From assembly GCF_009812055.1 (NCBI RefSeq), contig NZ_WQNH01000001.1, forward strand, positions 310,001-374,000: DNA of 64,000 bases, in the 5' to 3' direction. This DNA is from Chelativorans xinjiangensis. Its GTDB lineage: Bacteria > Pseudomonadota > Alphaproteobacteria > Rhizobiales > Rhizobiaceae. Under the pieces are notes generated by a model, which saw nothing but the letters and a program-made list of their open reading frames with translations, was not told the origin of the DNA and made no database searches. Made by a program: the position numbers and the translations under genes. Positions 8,194 through 18,344 of the stretch are shown piece after piece. How positions within the stretch are numbered: position 1 is the first letter of the stretch; every line of letters starts with the position of its first letter.

Positions 8194-11100
8194 TCACATG
8201 CCCTCACCGCTCTCGGCCAGCGGCCGCTCATGATACGTCCATTCGATGCCGAGCGCCGAGCCGAGCTGTTCCATGAGATCGTCGACACTGAACGGCTTGA
8301 CGAGATAGCCGTCATGCGCGCGGCGGTATTCCGGCAGGTTGCGCTCGTTGCCCGCGTCGGCGGAAATCATGATGATCGGCAGGTTCGGGTGGAGATGGCT
8401 GCGAACCTCCTGCGCCACCCGCCAACCCGAGGCGCCGGGCATGGCGACGTCGAGAATGAGCGCGTCCGGGCGCGCCTCAGCGAGCGCGGCAAGGCAGGCG
8501 GTGCCGTCCGGCACGGCGGTGACCGCAAAGCCGAGCGGCTCGAGGACATCTCCGATCAAGGCGCGCTGGGCGGGATCGTCGTCGGCGATCAGCACCTTGA
8601 ACGCCCTCCCCTTTATGCCGGCGATGGCCGCCGCTGGCGGTTTCTGCTCGTCGGGCCGTGTGGCCGCGCTGAGCATGAGGCGCACGGTGAACGTCGTGCC
8701 CCGTCCCCGTTCCGATTTCACGCTGAGTTCCCCGCCCATGATCTCCACCAGAAGCTTGGTGATCGTGAGGCCGAGGCCGGTACCGGGCGGGCTGACGCCA
8801 CCCGTGCCCTCTATCCTTTCGAAGGGCAGGAAGATGCGGTCTATGTCTTCGGCCGCGATGCCGATGCCCGTGTCCTCGATCTCGAAAGTGGCGATCTGGC
8901 TGCGATAGGTGACGCGGAAGGAGACCCGGTCGCGTTCGGTGAACTTCACCGCGTTGGAGAGCAGGTTGATGAGGATCTGCCGCAACCTCTTCTCGTCCGT
9001 GTAGACGTATTCGGGAATGTAGGACCCGGGCTCGAAGACAAAGCCGATGCCTTTCTCCTGCGCTTGCAGGGAGAACATGTCGACGAGCTGGTCGAGATAG
9101 GGGCGAAGTGCGGTCTTGTCCCGATAGATCTGCAGGCGGCCCGCCTCGATCTTGGAGATGTCGAGAAGCCCCTCGATCATTCCCGCCAGATGCTCGCCGG
9201 AGCGCTTGATGGTGCGGGCGGCGTTACCGACGATCTGGGGCGTCGGGTCGTGGCGCTCCAGGAGCTGCGCATAGCCGAGGATGGAGTTGAGCGGCGTGCG
9301 CAGCTCGTGGCTCAGACCCACGATGTATTTGCTCTTGGCGAGGTTGGCGGATTCGGCCGCCTCCTTTGCCTTCTGAAGCTGCCGGTCCGTCTCCTCGTGC
9401 GCCTCGATCTCCTCCATCAGGAGCGTCGTGTGGCGCCGTGCCTCGTCCTCGGCGAAGACCCGACTTTCATGCGCGAGCACGAAGAGCCAGACCATGATGG
9501 CGGCAATGACGAAGATGATGGCGAAAAGCCGCAGGAACATGGGGAAGACGAGGGCGGGCGGCAGGCCGCCGCCCACGGTCGACTGGTAGTAGACCACCGA
9601 GAGCACCAGCGCGATCAGCGCCGTGACCATGGTGAGGATGCCGAGATAGCTGCCGATGCGCGAACCGACGAGGTCGGCGACGTGCGGCGGGAAGACGGCG
9701 CGGGCGAAGCCGCCGATCTGCTCCGACAGCCTCGCGCCCTCCTTGCAGCGGTCGCCGCAGCGTGCGTCGAGCGAACAGCACAACGAGCAGATGGGCCCAC
9801 TGTAGATTGGGCAAGCGGCCATGTCCTCCGGCTCGAAGCTGTGCTCGCAGATGCAGCATTGTATGGTGCTGTGTCCATCGGGCAAGTGCGAGGTGCGGGC
9901 CAGATAGTAGCGTCCACCCGTGGCGACGGCGATGACGGGCGCAAGAAGGAAGGCGGCGGCGATGGCGACATGGGCGTAGAGCGCGGCCGCCACCGCGCCG
10001 AACAGACCGAGATAGGACATCAACGCCAACAGGATGGCGATGGCGGCCGCGCCGAAGCCGACCGGGTTGATGTCGTAGAGGTGGGCGCGTTTGAATTCGA
10101 TGTGGCGCGGCGACAAGCCGAGCGGCTTGTTGACCGTGAGGTCGGCGACGATGGCGGCAAGCCATGCTCCGGCGATCATGGCGTAGAGGCCCAGGATCTG
10201 CTCCAGCGCCTTGTAGATGCCGAACTGCATGAGAAGCAGCCCAATCACCACGTTGAAGACCACCCAGACCACGCGACCGGGATGGCTGTGGGTGAGGCGG
10301 GAGAAGAAATTCGACCAGGCGATGGACCCGGCATAGGTGTTGGTGACGTTGATCTTGACCTGGCACAGGACGATGAAGATGCCCGTCAGCCCCAGGGCAA
10401 GCTCGGGGCTTGCCACCATCTGCTGGAAGACCGACAGGTACATGCGCGTCGGCTCGGCCGCGTCATAAAAGGCGACGCCGCTCTGGAAGGCGAAGTAGGC
10501 GAGGAAGGAGCCGGCCAGCATCTTCATCGCCCCCAGCACCACCCATCCGGGGCCGGCAGCGATGAGCGCACTCCACCAGGCGATACGGTTGGCGGTGAGC
10601 TTGCGCGGCAGGAAGCGCAGATAATCGACCTGCTCGCCGATCTGCGCGACAACGGAGAAGACGACCGCCGAGGCCGCGCCGAACATGGCAAGCGAGAAGG
10701 TGCCGTCCACCGGCCCCCGAAGGCCCGTGTATCCGGTCCAGCCGCGCATCGCCGGCACGCTTTGGGTGGCGATATAGAGGAAGGGCAGGAGCTGCAGCAC
10801 GATCCAGAAGGGCTGCGTCCAGGCCTGAAAGCGGTTGATGAAGGTGATGCCGTGGATGACCAGCGGGATGACGAAGAGCGCGCTCACCACATAGCCGGCG
10901 GCGAGCGGGATGCCGAAGCACAGCTCCAGCGCCGTCGCCATGATCGCCGCTTCGATGGAAAAGAAGATGAAGGTGAAGCTCGCATATATGAGCGAGGTGA
11001 CCGTGGAGCCGAGATAGCCGAAGCCTGCCCCGCGCGTCAAAAGGTCGATGTCCACGCCATATTTGGCCGAATTGTAGCAGATCGGGATTCCCATGAGGAA

Positions 11101-11349
11101 CATGACGAGGCAGCTCGATAGAACCGCCCATAAGGTCGTCTCGAACCCATAGTTGAGGGTGAGCGTTCCGCCGATAGCCTCGAGCGCCAGGAATGAAACC
11201 GCGCCGATGGCCGTGTTGGCGATGCGCCAGGCCGGCCAGCGGCGGACTTTGGTGGCCGTGAAGCGCAAGGCGAAGTCTTCAAGCGTCTGATTGGCCACCC
11301 AGACATTGTAGGTGCGGCGCACGCGGGTGACCTTGAAACCCGCGGTCAT
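8194..11349 (-). CDS. Permease-type hybrid sensor histidine kinase (NCS1-like N-terminus)
   Basis: 1051 residues from the ATG at 11349 (AAGGCGG site five bases before; a TTG at 11367 is possible). Residues about 40-475 form roughly 12 membrane helices that resemble NCS1 purine/cytosine permeases (N-terminal YNVWVANQTLEDFALRF; TRGAGFGYLGSTVTSLIYAS). A soluble stretch at about 498-535 holds nine cysteines (CCIC, CSLCC, CGDRC), then two more helices (about 565-630) and a coiled coil. The kinase core has the H-box GLSHELRTPLNS (His 681), N-box NLLSNAVKF, G1 DTGIGI and G2 GTGLGLTI; a C-terminal receiver carries D967 in LILDVAMPG. It resembles CbrA in design, but with a different transporter family. 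Substrate sensing is inferred. Confidence 0.9.
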   Translation of the reverse strand: MTAGFKVTRVRRTYNVWVANQTLEDFALRFTATKVRRWPAWRIANTAIGAVSFLALEAIGGTLTLNYGFETTLWAVLSSCLVMFLMGIPICYNSAKYGVDIDLLTRGAGFGYLGSTVTSLIYASFTFIFFSIEAAIMATALELCFGIPLAAGYVVSALFVIPLVIHGITFINRFQAWTQPFWIVLQLLPFLYIATQSVPAMRGWTGYTGLRGPVDGTFSLAMFGAASAVVFSVVAQIGEQVDYLRFLPRKLTANRIAWWSALIAAGPGWVVLGAMKMLAGSFLAYFAFQSGVAFYDAAEPTRMYLSVFQQMVASPELALGLTGIFIVLCQVKINVTNTYAGSIAWSNFFSRLTHSHPGRVVWVVFNVVIGLLLMQFGIYKALEQILGLYAMIAGAWLAAIVADLTVNKPLGLSPRHIEFKRAHLYDINPVGFGAAAIAILLALMSYLGLFGAVAAALYAHVAIAAAFLLAPVIAVATGGRYYLARTSHLPDGHSTIQCCICEHSFEPEDMAACPIYSGPICSLCCSLDARCGDRCKEGARLSEQIGGFARAVFPPHVADLVGSRIGSYLGILTMVTALIALVLSVVYYQSTVGGGLPPALVFPMFLRLFAIIFVIAAIMVWLFVLAHESRVFAEDEARRHTTLLMEEIEAHEETDRQLQKAKEAAESANLAKSKYIVGLSHELRTPLNSILGYAQLLERHDPTPQIVGNAARTIKRSGEHLAGMIEGLLDISKIEAGRLQIYRDKTALRPYLDQLVDMFSLQAQEKGIGFVFEPGSYIPEYVYTDEKRLRQILINLLSNAVKFTERDRVSFRVTYRSQIATFEIEDTGIGIAAEDIDRIFLPFERIEGTGGVSPPGTGLGLTITKLLVEIMGGELSVKSERGRGTTFTVRLMLSAATRPDEQKPPAAAIAGIKGRAFKVLIADDDPAQRALIGDVLEPLGFAVTAVPDGTACLAALAEARPDALILDVAMPGASGWRVAQEVRSHLHPNLPIIMISADAGNERNLPEYRRAHDGYLVKPFSVDDLMEQLGSALGIEWTYHERPLAESGEGM

Positions 11350-11668
11350 GTCCGCCTTGCCCCCCAAACGACTTGCTTCACATGCATCGGTCTACTCCAC
11401 ACGCAACCGATGCCCTCTCCAGCGTCCCTGCCCCGCCCGCGCGTTCCTTGAGCGCCGGCAGCACGATGCTGCGGCGCCTGGGTTATTTTCCGTACCGAAG
11501 CCGGTGCGCGGAGTTCCCCTTCGTTATTTGCCGCAGCTTAGGGGGAAAAATGCGCCGCGGGAATACGTCAAATGCCCCGTTGATAGGCAGCAGCCTTAAA
11601 TGCCCAAAATTGCGGCAGTTGGCGATAGGCCAGCAGGTTTGAGATCAGGCAAGCGAGGCACAAGCATC
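11350..11668. other. Divergent intergenic region between sensor kinase and urtA
   Basis: This 319-bp stretch separates the kinase start (minus strand) from urtA (plus strand) and must hold both promoters. I see no convincing protein, no canonical -35/-10 pair, no clean sigma-54 site and no strong inverted repeat. If the response regulator at 7229 controls the urt-fmd operon, its site should be here. Confidence 0.5.
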
Positions 11669-12931
11669 ATGAGCGACGATACCCCTCGGAAGAGTCCCAT
11701 CGCCACACGCAGGCAGGTTCTTGCCGGCATCAGCGCCCTGCCCTTCATGGGCATGCTGGGCGGCAAAGTGAACGCGGCCGACTATCCGACGGCGGAGGTG
11801 AACACCACCGGCCTCGCCGTGACCGACGACAAGGTGACGGTGGGCATCCTGCACTCGGTCACCGGCACCATGGCGATTTCGGAGACCGGCTCCGTGCAGG
11901 CGGAAAAGCTCGCCATCAAGCAGATCAACGATATGGGCGGCGTGCTCGGCCGTCAAATCGACTTCATCCAGGAGGACGGCGCCTCCGACTGGCCGACCTT
12001 CGCCGAGAAGGCCAAGAAGCTTCTCGTTCAGGACAAGGTGGCGTCCGTGATGGGCTGCTGGACATCGGCCTCGCGCAAGGCGGTGCTGCCGGTTTTCGAA
12101 CAGTATAACGGCATGCTCTACTACCCGACCTTCTACGAAGGTCTCGAAGAGTCGCCGAACGTCATCTACACCGGCCAGGAAGCCACGCAGCAGATCATCG
12201 CCGGTATCGACTGGGTGGCGCAGAACAAGGGCGCCAAGAGCTTCTATCTTCTGGGCTCCGACTACATCTGGCCGCGCACCTCCAACAAGATCGCCCGCAA
12301 GCATATCGATAAGCTGGGACTGGAAGTGGTTGGCGAGGAGTACTACCCGCTCGGCCACACCCAGTTCAACTCGGTGATCAACAAGATCAAGCTCCGTAAG
12401 CCGGACGTCATCTACGCCATCATCGTCGGCGGCTCCAACGTCGCCTTCTATAAGCAGCTCAAGGCGGCGGGCATCGACATGACCAAGGAGAAGCCGCTGC
12501 TCCTCACCATCTCGGTGACGGAGGACGAGATCCTCGGCATCGGCGGCGAGAACATCGTCGGCGCCTATGCCTGCATGAAATACTTCCAGAGCCTGCCGAA
12601 CGACAACAATGCCGAGTTCGTCACGGCCTTCAAGGAGATGTGGGGCGAAGAGATCGTCATCGGCGACGTGACGCAGGCCGCTTATTTGGGACCGTGGCTG
12701 TGGAAGATGGCGGTGGAGAAGGCCGGCAGCTTCGACATCGACAAGGTTCGCGAAGCCTCTCCGGGCATCGAATTCACCAAGGCGCCGGAAGGCTACGTTC
12801 GCATCCACGAGAACCACCATCTGTGGTCCAAGACACGGGTCGGCCACGCGCTCGACGATGGCCAGTACGAGGTGGTGTTCGAGACGGAGGACCTCGTGGA
12901 GCCCGACCCCTTCCCCGAAGGCTATCAATAA
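11669..12931 (+). CDS. urtA: Urea/short-chain amide ABC transporter substrate-binding protein
   Basis: 420 residues, close to the usual UrtA length. The N-terminus KSPIATRRQVLAGISALPFM carries a twin-arginine motif before a hydrophobic stretch, so export by Tat is likely. Family landmarks are VGILHSVTGTMAISETGSVQ, GCWTSASRKAVLPVFE and LYYPTFYEG. It is a periplasmic type I binding protein for urea or, given fmdA in the same operon, formamide/acetamide (compare FmdD of Methylophilus). The start is the ATG at 11669, although the frame extends further upstream. A 246-bp gap with a repeat separates it from urtB. Confidence 0.92.
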   Translation: MSDDTPRKSPIATRRQVLAGISALPFMGMLGGKVNAADYPTAEVNTTGLAVTDDKVTVGILHSVTGTMAISETGSVQAEKLAIKQINDMGGVLGRQIDFIQEDGASDWPTFAEKAKKLLVQDKVASVMGCWTSASRKAVLPVFEQYNGMLYYPTFYEGLEESPNVIYTGQEATQQIIAGIDWVAQNKGAKSFYLLGSDYIWPRTSNKIARKHIDKLGLEVVGEEYYPLGHTQFNSVINKIKLRKPDVIYAIIVGGSNVAFYKQLKAAGIDMTKEKPLLLTISVTEDEILGIGGENIVGAYACMKYFQSLPNDNNAEFVTAFKEMWGEEIVIGDVTQAAYLGPWLWKMAVEKAGSFDIDKVREASPGIEFTKAPEGYVRIHENHHLWSKTRVGHALDDGQYEVVFETEDLVEPDPFPEGYQ

Positions 12932-12984
12932 GCCTCCAGCTCGGCCTCTCCGGCGCTCATCCGGGGAGGCTCCCCACGCCACGC

Positions 12985-13129
12985 GTCATCCCGGCCAAGG
13001 GAGCGCAAGCGACCGCGAGCCGGGATCCATTCCGTGACTCGTCCATGTTCCGGCCCGCGTCGCCAGAGCTTCAGCGAGGCGAGAATGGGTCCTGGACAGC
13101 CTCCGCTCCGCTTCGGCTTCCGGGATGAC
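12985..13129. repeat. Dispersed inverted-repeat element, copy 1
   Basis: The element opens with GTCATCCCGG and closes with CCGGGATGAC, its exact reverse complement. The interior shares GGGATCCATTCCGTGAC and GGACAGCCTCCGCT with the copy at 60342-60445. It occupies the gap between urtA and urtB. Copy 1 is longer (145 versus 104 bp) by an insert in its middle. It can fold into one long stem-loop. Confidence 0.8.
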
Positions 13130-13177
13130 GCCACGGGCGAAGGGCGCCGGCGTCAACGCAAACAGCACGAGGCAACC

Positions 13178-14104
13178 ATGATCGGCGACTACACCCTTGT
13201 CGAATTCAGCTCCATCCTGGCGATGCAGGGTTTCGCCGGGCTCATCCTCTTCTCCGTCTTCGTGCTGATGGCGCTGGGGCTTGCCATCATCTTCGGCCAG
13301 ATGGGCGTCATCAACATGGCCCATGGCGAGTTCATGATCCTCGGCGCCTATGTCACCTGGCTCTGCTCGCATTTCGTGACGGCCTATGTGCCGGCGTTGT
13401 TTCCCGTCTACTTCTTCGTTGCCATGGCGCTCGCCTTTCTCGTCTCGGGCGCGCTCGGCATGCTGGTCGAATGGGCGATGATCCGGCATCTCTACAAGCG
13501 CCCGCTCGACACATTGCTGGCGACCTGGGGCCTGAGCCTCATTCTGCAGCAGCTCTATCGCTCAGTCTTCGGCGCGCGCGAGGTCGGCGTCAGCCTGCCC
13601 GACTGGATGATGGGGTCCATCGCACTGACCGACATCATCGAGGTGCCGATCAACGGCATCTTCGTCATGGTGCTGACGATGCTTATCTCCCTTGGCGTCT
13701 TTATCCTGATGTTCCGTTCCGCTTGGGGCAGGCGCGTGCGCGCCGTTGTGCAGAACCGCGCGATGGCCGGTGCCGTCGGCATCAATACCAAGAAGGTGGA
13801 CCGCGTGACCTTCGGCCTCGGATGCGGGGTGGCGGGCGTTGCCGGCTCCGCCTTCACCATGATCGGCTCCACCGGGCCGACGGCTGGGCAGCTCTACATC
13901 GTCGACACCTTCCTTGTCGTCGTATTCGGCGGCGCGGCCAGCCTCATCGGCACCATCGCCTCCGCCTTCACTATCAGCCAGGCCCAGTCGACCATGGAGT
14001 TCTTCATGTCGGGTTCGATGGCCAAGGTGCTCACGCTTCTGACCGTGGTCGGCATTCTCATGCTGCGGCCCGAAGGCCTCTTCACACTCAAGATGCGCCG
14101 CTGA
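13178..14104 (+). CDS. urtB: Urea/amide ABC transporter permease UrtB
   Basis: 308 residues of the LivH-type branched-chain permease family, with about eight membrane helices. ALGLAIIFGQMGVINMAHGE is the hallmark N-terminal motif and GINTKKVDRVTFGLGCGVAG the ATPase-contact region. Length and order (A-B-C-D-E) fit UrtB. The ATG at 13178 follows a weak ACGAGG site; an upstream extension of the frame runs through the repeat and is not coding. urtC starts 13 bp after. Confidence 0.92.
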   Translation: MIGDYTLVEFSSILAMQGFAGLILFSVFVLMALGLAIIFGQMGVINMAHGEFMILGAYVTWLCSHFVTAYVPALFPVYFFVAMALAFLVSGALGMLVEWAMIRHLYKRPLDTLLATWGLSLILQQLYRSVFGAREVGVSLPDWMMGSIALTDIIEVPINGIFVMVLTMLISLGVFILMFRSAWGRRVRAVVQNRAMAGAVGINTKKVDRVTFGLGCGVAGVAGSAFTMIGSTGPTAGQLYIVDTFLVVVFGGAASLIGTIASAFTISQAQSTMEFFMSGSMAKVLTLLTVVGILMLRPEGLFTLKMRR

Positions 14105-14117
14105 GGGAGACCTTGCG

Positions 14118-15257
14118 ATGAACGCCACTTTCTACACCCGGCGCGAATGGATAGCCCTTGCCGTCCTTGCCGCGCTCATCCTGATCGTCTTCCCCGCCAC
14201 CATGGACGTCTTCCGCCTCAACCTGGTGGGCAAGTATCTCACCTATGCCTTCGTTGCCGCGGGGTTGGTTCTGTGCTGGGGGCACGGCGGAATCCTAAGC
14301 CTCGGCCAGGGCATTTTCTTCGGCCTCGGCGGCTACTGCATGGCCATGTTCCTGAAGCTGGAGGCTTCCAGCCCGGAAAACACGGCCATCCAGTCCACGC
14401 CCGGTATTCCCGATTTCATGGACTGGAACCAGGTCACCGAACTTCCCTTCTGGTGGATCCCCTTCAAGTCCTTCCCGTTCACGCTCGCCGCCGTCGTGCT
14501 GGTGCCGGTCATCTTCGCCTACATCATCGGCGCGGCCATGTTCAAAAGGCGGGTGGGCGGCGTCTATTTCGCCATCATCACCCAGGCGATCGCCGCCATC
14601 CTCACCATCCTCATCATCGGCCAGCAGGGCTACACCGGCGGGGTCAACGGCATCACCGACCTGCGCACCCTGCTCGGCTGGGACATCCGCACCGACAGCG
14701 CCAAGTTCATCCTCTACTTCGTCAACGCCGCCCTCCTGATCGTAGTGCTCCTCCTCGGTCAGGCAGTGCGGGTCTCCAAGTTCGGCCGGCTCTTGATCGC
14801 CATGCGCGACAAGGAGGACCGGGTGCGCTTCTCCGGCTACAGCGTGGCCGATTTCAAGATCTTCATCTTCTGCCTGGCGGCCGCCTTCTCGGCCATCGGC
14901 GGGGCGATGTTCACGCTGCAGGTGGGGTTCATGTCGCCCTCGTTCGTGGGCATCGTGCCGTCCATCGAAATGGTCATCTTTGCCGCCGTCGGCGGGCGCT
15001 TGTCGCTCTTCGGCGCGGTCTACGGCGCGCTCATCGTCAACTGGGCAAAGACCAGCTTCTCCGAGAGCTTTCCGGAACTCTGGCTGTTCGCCATGGGCGG
15101 CCTTTTCATCGCCGTCGTCATGGCCTTCCCCAACGGGCTAGCCGGCCTCTTCCGCTCCCATGTCGAGCCGCTTCTGGCAAAGCTCACGCGGAAGTCGCCT
15201 TCGCCGCCCGCTCCCGACGCTACACCGGCCGAAGCCGTCAAGCTGGCCGCTGAATAG
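14118..15257 (+). CDS. urtC: Urea/amide ABC transporter permease UrtC
   Basis: 379 residues, a LivM-type permease. About ten hydrophobic segments are visible, and GLVLCWGHGGILSLGQGIFFGLGGY is the family's G-x-G motif region. A periplasmic loop of about 40 residues (ASSPENTAIQSTPGIPDFMD) is usual for UrtC rather than LivM. The C-terminus is a polar Ala/Pro-rich tail. It pairs with UrtB in the membrane. Confidence 0.92.
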   Translation: MNATFYTRREWIALAVLAALILIVFPATMDVFRLNLVGKYLTYAFVAAGLVLCWGHGGILSLGQGIFFGLGGYCMAMFLKLEASSPENTAIQSTPGIPDFMDWNQVTELPFWWIPFKSFPFTLAAVVLVPVIFAYIIGAAMFKRRVGGVYFAIITQAIAAILTILIIGQQGYTGGVNGITDLRTLLGWDIRTDSAKFILYFVNAALLIVVLLLGQAVRVSKFGRLLIAMRDKEDRVRFSGYSVADFKIFIFCLAAAFSAIGGAMFTLQVGFMSPSFVGIVPSIEMVIFAAVGGRLSLFGAVYGALIVNWAKTSFSESFPELWLFAMGGLFIAVVMAFPNGLAGLFRSHVEPLLAKLTRKSPSPPAPDATPAEAVKLAAE

Positions 15258-15268
15258 GAGGCCCACCC

Positions 15269-16033
<765 letters not shown>

Positions 16034-16042
16034 GAGGCGGAC

Positions 16043-16732
16043 ATGCTCAACGTCGACAATCTCAGCGTCTCCTACGGCCAGAGCGAGGTGATCCACTCCG
16101 TCTCCTTCGGCGTGAAGCCCGGTGAAATCGTCGCCATCATGGGGCGCAACGGCATGGGCAAGACCACGCTCATGAAGTCGCTCATCGGCATGCTGCCGGC
16201 GCAAGCGGGCGGCATCAGCATCGACGGCGATGCGATCGAAGCTTCGGAAAGCTACGAGCGGGTCGCAAAGGGCCTCGCCTATGTGCCGCAGGGGCGGATG
16301 GTCTTTTCCACGATGACGGTGAAGGAGAACATCGAGACCGGCCTCACCGTGACCGGCGAAAGCACGGTGCCGGGCGACATCTATGAGCTGTTCCCCGTGC
16401 TTCTCGAAATGAAGAGCCGGCGCGGCGGCAACCTCTCCGGCGGCCAGCAGCAGCAGCTTGCAATCGCCCGCGCGCTCGCCTCGCGGCCCAAGGTGCTGCT
16501 GCTCGACGAGCCGACGGAGGGAATCCAACCCTCCATCATCAAGGAGATGGCGCGCACATTGCGCCGCATCCGCGACGAGCGCGGCCTTTCCATCGTCGTC
16601 TCCGAGCAGGTTTTAAGCTTCGCCCTCGACATCGCCGACCGCGTGCTCGTCATCGAGAACGGCGAATTCGTCCATGAAAGCCCGCGGGCGGGAATCGACG
16701 AGAAGAAAGTCGCGTCCTTCCTGTCCGTCTGA
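16043..16732 (+). CDS. urtE: Urea/amide ABC transporter ATPase UrtE
   Basis: 229 residues, LivF type. Walker A GRNGMGKTT, signature LSGGQQQQLAIARAL and Walker B VLLLDEPTEGIQPSII are all intact; the poly-Gln signature and the IQPSII extension are typical of UrtE. Only 9 bp separate it from urtD. With UrtD it energises the UrtBC channel. Confidence 0.93.
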   Translation: MLNVDNLSVSYGQSEVIHSVSFGVKPGEIVAIMGRNGMGKTTLMKSLIGMLPAQAGGISIDGDAIEASESYERVAKGLAYVPQGRMVFSTMTVKENIETGLTVTGESTVPGDIYELFPVLLEMKSRRGGNLSGGQQQQLAIARALASRPKVLLLDEPTEGIQPSIIKEMARTLRRIRDERGLSIVVSEQVLSFALDIADRVLVIENGEFVHESPRAGIDEKKVASFLSV

Positions 16733-16765
16733 CCAAATCCACGTATTCACAAAGAGGAGCCATCC

Positions 16766-17998
16766 ATGCCCGACACATTGATCAAGGTCGATCTCGCGTC
16801 TTCGCCTTACGAGAACGAGATGATCCACAACCGCTGGCATCCCGACATCCCCATGGCCTGCTGGGTCGAACCGGGCGACGATTTCCGCGTCGAGACGCAC
16901 GACTGGACCGGCGGTCAGATCAAGAACGACGACGACGCCGCAGATGTGCGCGACGTGGACCTGAACCAAGTCCATTTCCTGTCCGGGCCGATCGGCGTCA
17001 AGGGCGCCGAACCCGGCGATCTCCTCGTCGTCGACATCCTCGATATCGGCGCCTTCGACAATTCGCTCTGGGGCTTCAACGGCTTCTTCTCCAAGAAGAA
17101 CGGCGGCGGCTTCCTGACCGAGCATTTCCCCGAGGCGCAGAAATCGATCTGGGATTTCCACGGCATGTTCACCTCCTCCCGCCACGTGCCGGGGGTGAAA
17201 TATGCCGGCCTCATCCATCCAGGCCTCATCGGCTGCCTGCCGGACAGGAAGATGCTGGAGATGTGGAACACGCGCGAGAAGGCGCTGTTCGATACCGATC
17301 CCGAGCGTGTACCGGCGCTTGCCACGCTGCCCAATGGCGACAAGTCCGCCCATATGGGCACGCTCAAGGGCGAGGCGCGCGACAAGGCAGCCGCCGAGGG
17401 TGCGCGCACCGTGCCGCCGCGCGAACACGGCGGCAACTGCGACATCAAGGATCTGAGCCGCGGCTCGAAGATCTACTTCCCCGTCTATGTGGACGGCGCC
17501 GGCCTCTCCATGGGCGACCTGCACTTTTCCCAGGGCGACGGCGAGATCACCTTCTGCGGCGCCATCGAGATGGCCGGCTGGCTGCACATCAAGGTCTCGC
17601 TCCTGAAGGATGGCATGGCCAAATACGGCATCAAGAACCCGATCTTCCGCCCCTCCCCCATCACGCCCAAATACGACGACTACCTGATCTTCGAGGGCAT
17701 CTCGGTCGACGAGGCCGGCAAGCAGCACTATCTCGACGTGCACATCGCCTACCGCCAGGCCTGCCTCAATGCCATCGAGTACCTCACCAAGTTCGGCTAC
17801 TCCAGGGCTCAGGCCTACGCCATCCTCGGCACCGCGCCCGTGCAAGGGCACATTTCCGGCGTCGTCGACATCCCCAACGCCTGCGCTACGCTGTGGCTGC
17901 CTACCGACATCTTCGAGTTCGACATCATGCCGGGGAACGCCGGGCCGGTGAAGCACCTCGACGGCTCGGTCTCCGTACCGCTCGCACCCGATCTGTGA
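16766..17998 (+). CDS. fmdA: Formamidase FmdA
   Basis: 410 residues, matching the roughly 407 of characterised formamidases. Family landmarks seen are PCHI-class variants such as MFTSSRHVPGVKYAGLIHPG, VPPREHGGNCDIKDLSRGSK and the conserved metal-site run DLHFSQGDGEITFCGAIEM. The enzyme hydrolyses formamide to formate and ammonia. An AGAGGAGC ribosome site precedes the ATG. Being downstream of urtABCDE suggests that the imported amide is deaminated here to supply ammonium. Confidence 0.94.
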   Translation: MPDTLIKVDLASSPYENEMIHNRWHPDIPMACWVEPGDDFRVETHDWTGGQIKNDDDAADVRDVDLNQVHFLSGPIGVKGAEPGDLLVVDILDIGAFDNSLWGFNGFFSKKNGGGFLTEHFPEAQKSIWDFHGMFTSSRHVPGVKYAGLIHPGLIGCLPDRKMLEMWNTREKALFDTDPERVPALATLPNGDKSAHMGTLKGEARDKAAAEGARTVPPREHGGNCDIKDLSRGSKIYFPVYVDGAGLSMGDLHFSQGDGEITFCGAIEMAGWLHIKVSLLKDGMAKYGIKNPIFRPSPITPKYDDYLIFEGISVDEAGKQHYLDVHIAYRQACLNAIEYLTKFGYSRAQAYAILGTAPVQGHISGVVDIPNACATLWLPTDIFEFDIMPGNAGPVKHLDGSVSVPLAPDL

Positions 17999-18008
17999 GG
18001 CTTCTCCG

Positions 18009-18344
18009 ATGCCCTTCTACGACTACGAATGCGGGGAGTGCGGTGTCTTCACCGCGCTCCGCCCCATGGCGAAGGCGGCCGAGCCCTGCGACTGCCCCGA
18101 ATGCGGCGCGTCCGCCCCGCGTGTCATCTTGCGCACACCCAACTTCGCCCTCATGGAACCGGGAATGCGCGTCGCGCACGCCACCAACGAGCGCGCCGCC
18201 CACAACCCGAAGAGCACCAGGGGTGGCCAAGCGCACGGACCGGGATGCTCGTGCTGCACGGGAAGACGTCCGTCAAAAACCGTCAGCCAGCCAGACGGCG
18301 CCAAGACATTTCCGTCCGCAAGGCCTTGGATGATCAGCCACTAG
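18009..18344 (+). CDS. fmdB: FmdB-family zinc ribbon protein
   Basis: 111 residues. The N-terminus MPFYDYECGECGVF and the CDCPECG pair form the CxxC...CxxC zinc ribbon of the FmdB/regulatory family. A second Cys cluster (GPGCSCC) lies near residue 80. In Methylophilus the fmdB homologue sits in the formamidase operon and was proposed to regulate it. It begins 10 bp after fmdA and closes the operon. The C-terminal 30 residues look unconserved. Confidence 0.88.
   Translation: MPFYDYECGECGVFTALRPMAKAAEPCDCPECGASAPRVILRTPNFALMEPGMRVAHATNERAAHNPKSTRGGQAHGPGCSCCTGRRPSKTVSQPDGAKTFPSARPWMISH

Noticed and set aside
8116-11121. A roughly 1000-codon open frame on the plus strand
   Set aside because: It is fully antisense to the hybrid kinase, has a composition heavy in R, D, E, G and H typical of GC-rich shadow frames, and shows no domain.
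11350-11668. Possible sigma-54 promoter upstream of urtA
   Set aside because: No GG-N10-GC pair with the flanking TGGCAC/TTGC context could be found that was better than chance.
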